9,199 nucleotides of DNA from Pseudomonadota bacterium (lineage in GTDB: Bacteria > Pseudomonadota > Gammaproteobacteria > Pseudomonadales > Halieaceae): the NCBI GenBank assembly GCA_030591305.1, contig JAUVBI010000119.1:1-9199 (forward strand), in the 5' to 3' direction. Positions 7,857 to 9,199 of the stretch are shown here, one piece after another. Below the pieces are notes generated by a model. The model was not told the origin of the DNA. It worked only from the letters and a program-made list of their open reading frames with translations, and made no database searches. The first letter of the stretch is position 1, and each line of letters opens with the position of its first letter. A program made the position numbers and the translations under genes.

Positions 7857-8134
7857 TAATGATAATCCTCATAATTTACTATGTAGGCATCGCCATCTTG
7901 AAACGTGAAAACAATTCTCCAGTTGCCGGAAACATTGATGGCCCAATGCCCCCGTAGCTTTCCTTTCAAAGCATGTAAGCGATAGCCAGGTTTGTCTATG
8001 TCATCAATACAGGTTGCTGCATGCAAAAAGGCCAGGCGATCACTGATTTTTGTCGCGTGTATGGCGTTAATGCCCACAGTACTGCCCGTGGCAAAGAACC
8101 TTTCCAACCCTTTATGCTTGAAGCTTTTAATCAT
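7856..8134 (-). CDS. higB: HigB-type toxin, RelE-fold ribosome-dependent mRNA endonuclease
   Basis: This 92-residue toxin belongs to the HigB/GraT branch of the RelE superfamily, which cuts mRNA on translating ribosomes. The length equals that of Proteus vulgaris HigB as I recall it. From memory of that protein's active site, the corresponding residues are present: His54 and Lys57 in YRLHALKG, Arg73 in GNWRIVF, and Asp90-Tyr91-His92 at the very C-terminus (NYEDYH). Position 68, an Arg in that homologue, is Val here. The N-terminus MIKSFKHKGLERFF is also characteristic. The frame is intact and the catalytic set is essentially complete, so an active toxin is expected. No strong ribosome binding site precedes the ATG, as is common where toxin yield is kept low. 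Base composition is visibly more AT-rich than in the efflux operon. Confidence 0.94.
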   Translation of the reverse strand: MIKSFKHKGLERFFATGSTVGINAIHATKISDRLAFLHAATCIDDIDKPGYRLHALKGKLRGHWAINVSGNWRIVFTFQDGDAYIVNYEDYH

Positions 8135-8145
8135 AAACTGAAGTC

Positions 8146-8174
8146 ACCATACATCAATGTTCCGTGGTGCGCAA
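8146..8174 (-). promoter_or_regulatory. Putative higBA promoter overlapping the dyad
   Basis: On the minus strand TTGCGC (8169-8174) and TATGGT (8146-8151) are separated by 17 nt, matching three and four of six sigma70 consensus bases. The -35 box falls in the centre of the dyad at 8158-8183, so a repressor bound there would block polymerase. The predicted transcript start is only a few nt before the higB ATG, so the transcript may be nearly leaderless. Other weak hexamer pairs exist nearby. Confidence 0.35.
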
Positions 8175-8183
8175 CATGGAACA
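8158..8183. promoter_or_regulatory. 26-bp dyad upstream of higB, candidate HigA operator
   Basis: Outer arms TGTTCC (8158-8163) and GGAACA (8178-8183) share one centre of symmetry with an inner palindrome TGCGCA (8168-8173). In all, 11 of 13 base pairs across the site are symmetric. It lies 23 nt before the higB start codon. HigA proteins bind such dyads as dimers to autoregulate their operons; that this is the site is an inference from symmetry and position. Confidence 0.6.
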
Positions 8184-8299
8184 CCATCGGCCAAAAAAGG
8201 ACGTACTACATAGCTTCTGACCACTAACGGTATCTGAAGGATCCGATCGAAGGAATATCATTTGCGCCCAAATAATCTTTTCTGGCAAATGTGTAAAGC

Positions 8300-8314
8300 A
8301 TGTACCCGGTACAT
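8300..8314. repeat. 15-bp interrupted palindrome beside the tRNA-Arg gene
   Basis: ATGTACC and GGTACAT flank a single C with perfect symmetry. A one-base loop is too tight for an RNA hairpin with a full stem, so a protein-binding site is more likely than a terminator. It lies 12 nt beyond the 3' end of the tRNA gene, between the tRNA and higBA. Confidence 0.45.
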
Positions 8315-8316
8315 AC

Positions 8317-8326
8317 CCTCATGAGG
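8317..8326. repeat. 10-bp palindrome abutting the tRNA-Arg CCA end
   Basis: CCTCATGAGG is a perfect palindrome whose last base touches the encoded CCA terminus of the tRNA (8327-8329 on the plus strand). It could influence 3' trailer structure or be a binding site, or be a chance match, since a 10-bp palindrome is short. Confidence 0.35.
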
Positions 8327-8403
8327 TGGCGGGCCCAGCAGGACTCGAACCTGCGGCCACCCGCTTAGAAGGCGGGTGCTCTATCCAGCTGAGCTATGGG
8401 CCC
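8327..8403 (-). tRNA. tRNA-Arg (anticodon UCU)
   Basis: The minus strand folds as a complete 77-nt tRNA with encoded CCA. The acceptor GGGCCCA pairs with TGGGCCC, with discriminator G. The D arm is GCTC/GAGC, the anticodon stem CCCGC/GCGGG holds loop CTTCTAA, and the T arm is GCAGG/CCTGC with loop TTCGAGT. The anticodon TCT (8367-8369) reads AGA, one of the rarer arginine codons in this kind of genome. All stems are fully paired, so the gene looks functional. Its 3' end faces higBA; tRNA 3' ends are common integration sites, but I found no repeated copy of the 3' end in the window. Confidence 0.97.
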
Positions 8404-8439
8404 ATTGAACGTGAAGATGGGGTGACCGACGGATCTTGA

Positions 8440-8445
8440 ATTCTA
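8440..8445 (-). promoter_or_regulatory. Possible -10 box of the tRNA-Arg gene
   Basis: The minus strand reads TAGAAT, matching five of six consensus bases, which puts the transcript start about 30 nt before the tRNA 5' end. The corresponding -35 region (GGTTCG at 17-nt spacing) is poor, so this is only a candidate. Confidence 0.3.
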
Positions 8446-8590
8446 CAGTCGGCCTGCTGCGTCGAACCACGTCTAATGTAATCAATGACTTAGCGGGCCG
8501 CACTGTACACAATAAGCCGCATAAAGACCAGCTACCGAACGAAATACCGTAAGCACCGCTTAAAAATATCCCATCCATATTCAAAAATAC

Positions 8591-8621
8591 TTGATAACTT
8601 AATACTATTAAGATATATAAT
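8591..8621 (+). promoter_or_regulatory. Putative sigma70 promoter upstream of the TonB receptor gene
   Basis: TTGATA (8591-8596) is followed by the overlapping -10 candidates TATATA (8614-8619, 17-nt spacer) and TATAAT (8616-8621, 19-nt spacer) in a very AT-rich segment. Transcription from here would give a leader of about 140 nt that passes through the TetR-like remnant before reaching the receptor gene. Confidence 0.5.
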
Positions 8622-8653
8622 GGCATTAAGTCTCCACCAACATCGCTCACCAG

Positions 8654-8749
8654 ATGTTGAGGATTATCTGCTTGGCTCACGGCGTAATCACCCTTGAACT
8701 GGCGCAGCGAATGGGGGGCCTGATCGAGGGCCACGTTATAAATAATTAG
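8654..8749 (+). pseudogene. Possible remnant of a TetR C-terminal (WHG-type) domain
   Basis: A 31-codon frame runs from ATG 8654 to TAG 8747-8749. Its stretch CLAHGVITLEL aligns with ALVHGLSSLAL of the intact regulator at 4176-4778: both have L-x-H-G-x-x-x-L-x-L, the most conserved block of WHG-type TetR domains, near the C-terminus where it belongs. In frame, a stop lies 27 nt upstream of the ATG and no helix-turn-helix is visible in the rest of the region, so only the tail would remain. The alternative is a chance open frame or a leader peptide. The match covers about a dozen residues, so this is a suggestion, not a firm call. Confidence 0.4.
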
Positions 8750-8769
8750 TTATGTCTTGGAGGTATATT

Positions 8770-9199
8770 ATGCGGAGAAAATATTTAGCTATACAAATCG
8801 GTGCTATGGCGGCATTGACATCAACGATGCCATCAATGGCTCAAGGTAGCGCTGCAGCGAAGCTTGAGGAAGTTGTCGTGACAGCTCAGCGACGCGCGCA
8901 AAGCCAGCAGGACGTGCCTATCGCCATCACCACTGTGACCGCGCAAGACATTGATCGTATTGGCGCCTTGAATATTAAGGATATCCAGTTCTCTACCCCC
9001 AACCTGGTAGTCACCGGGACTAACCCAGTGCAGCAGAGCTTCGGTATCCGCGGGATCTCTGACCGCGGCCGAAATCCCGGCTACGATCAACGCATTGGCG
9101 TCTATGTCGATGGCGTCTGGGTGGGAAAATCTGCGGCCTCAAACCAGTCAGCACTCGATGTACAATCTGTTGAGATACTGCGTGGCCCACAGGGCACAC
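8770..9199 (+). CDS. TonB-dependent outer-membrane receptor (3' truncated)
   Basis: This is the N-terminal 143 residues of a TonB-dependent receptor, an outer-membrane barrel that imports siderophores, vitamins, glycans or other ligands using energy from TonB-ExbBD. The frame is open to the right edge. A GGAGG ribosome binding site (8759-8763) lies 6 nt before the ATG. A Sec signal peptide covers residues 1-24 (basic MRRK, hydrophobic core, likely cleavage after SMA). The TonB box EEVVVTA follows at 33-39. The plug domain shows VPIAITTVTAQDI (49-61), LNIKDIQFSTPNL (67-79), the FGIRGI motif (91-96), IGVYVDGVWVG (109-119) and SVEILRGPQGT (133-143). The Gly/Arg/Asp-rich stretch SDRGRNPGYDQR (97-108) is part of the plug. 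Most of the protein (usually 700 or more residues) is outside the window, so the ligand cannot be inferred. Confidence 0.95.
   Translation, partial: MRRKYLAIQIGAMAALTSTMPSMAQGSAAAKLEEVVVTAQRRAQSQQDVPIAITTVTAQDIDRIGALNIKDIQFSTPNLVVTGTNPVQQSFGIRGISDRGRNPGYDQRIGVYVDGVWVGKSAASNQSALDVQSVEILRGPQGT

Larger units (their letters stand above)
8404..8769. other. Gene-poor region between tRNA-Arg and the TonB receptor gene
   Basis: Two divergent transcription units start here. The left part should hold the tRNA promoter. The middle (about 8560-8630) is strongly AT-rich and promoter-like in the plus direction. The right part holds a short open frame resembling the end of a TetR regulator, then the receptor's ribosome binding site. 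A minus-strand open frame across 8381-8734 runs into the tRNA and looks spurious. Confidence 0.6.

Noticed and set aside
8021..8227. Plus-strand 68-codon frame across the higB start
   Set aside because: It is antisense to higB and its promoter region, with no ribosome binding site or family signature.
4798..8310. Shared TACCCGGT core at 4798-4805 and 8303-8310
   Set aside because: An 8-nt match occurring twice in 9 kb, in unrelated contexts and with different flanks, is compatible with chance.
8381..8734. Minus-strand 117-codon open frame
   Set aside because: It ends inside the tRNA gene, lacks recognisable protein features and covers the AT-rich promoter-like region.
1..9199. CRISPR array, insertion sequence, integrase or prophage genes
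   Set aside because: I saw no regularly spaced repeats, no transposase or integrase motifs and no paired terminal inverted repeats; the tRNA and higBA are the only mobility-associated hints.

Overview
The window reads as chromosomal DNA of a Gram-negative gammaproteobacterium, probably a marine, Cellvibrionales/Halieaceae-like lineage. The signs are a tripartite RND efflux operon, a TonB-dependent receptor of the 'EEVVVTAQRR' type, a long FadE/DmdC-type acyl-CoA dehydrogenase, and moderately GC-rich coding DNA. The taxon is an inference from gene style, not from a marker gene.

Layout, left to right. (1) Positions 1-4778, + strand: an efflux operon with a 5'-truncated periplasmic adaptor, an RND inner-membrane permease starting 1 nt after the adaptor stop, and a TetR-family regulator overlapping the permease stop by 4 nt (ATGA). 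The regulator is the last gene of the operon rather than divergent from it. (2) 4903-6684, +: a separately transcribed acyl-CoA dehydrogenase with a perfect -10 box and a good ribosome binding site. (3) 6707-7456, -: a TauE/SafE-family membrane permease, convergent with the dehydrogenase. A perfect 26-bp palindrome spans the dehydrogenase stop codon at this junction. (4) 7551-8134, -: a higBA toxin-antitoxin pair, toxin first, with a 26-bp dyad just upstream that is a good candidate for the HigA operator. (5) 8327-8403, -: tRNA-Arg(UCU), with two short perfect palindromes abutting its 3' end. (6) 8404-8769: a 366-nt gene-poor stretch with an AT-rich promoter-like segment and what looks like a 31-codon relic of a TetR C-terminal domain. 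(7) 8770 to the right edge, +: the start of a TonB-dependent receptor that runs off the window.

Functionally the window holds multidrug-type export with its own regulator, fatty-acid or thio-acid CoA oxidation, a small anion or sulfonate exporter candidate, and a toxin-antitoxin module beside a tRNA gene, a common place for acquired DNA. I see no CRISPR array, insertion sequence, integrase, rRNA or phage gene. No clearly undescribed system is visible. The best leads are the unusual proton-relay residues of the RND permease, the higBA dyad, the tRNA-proximal palindromes and the TetR relic upstream of the TonB receptor.
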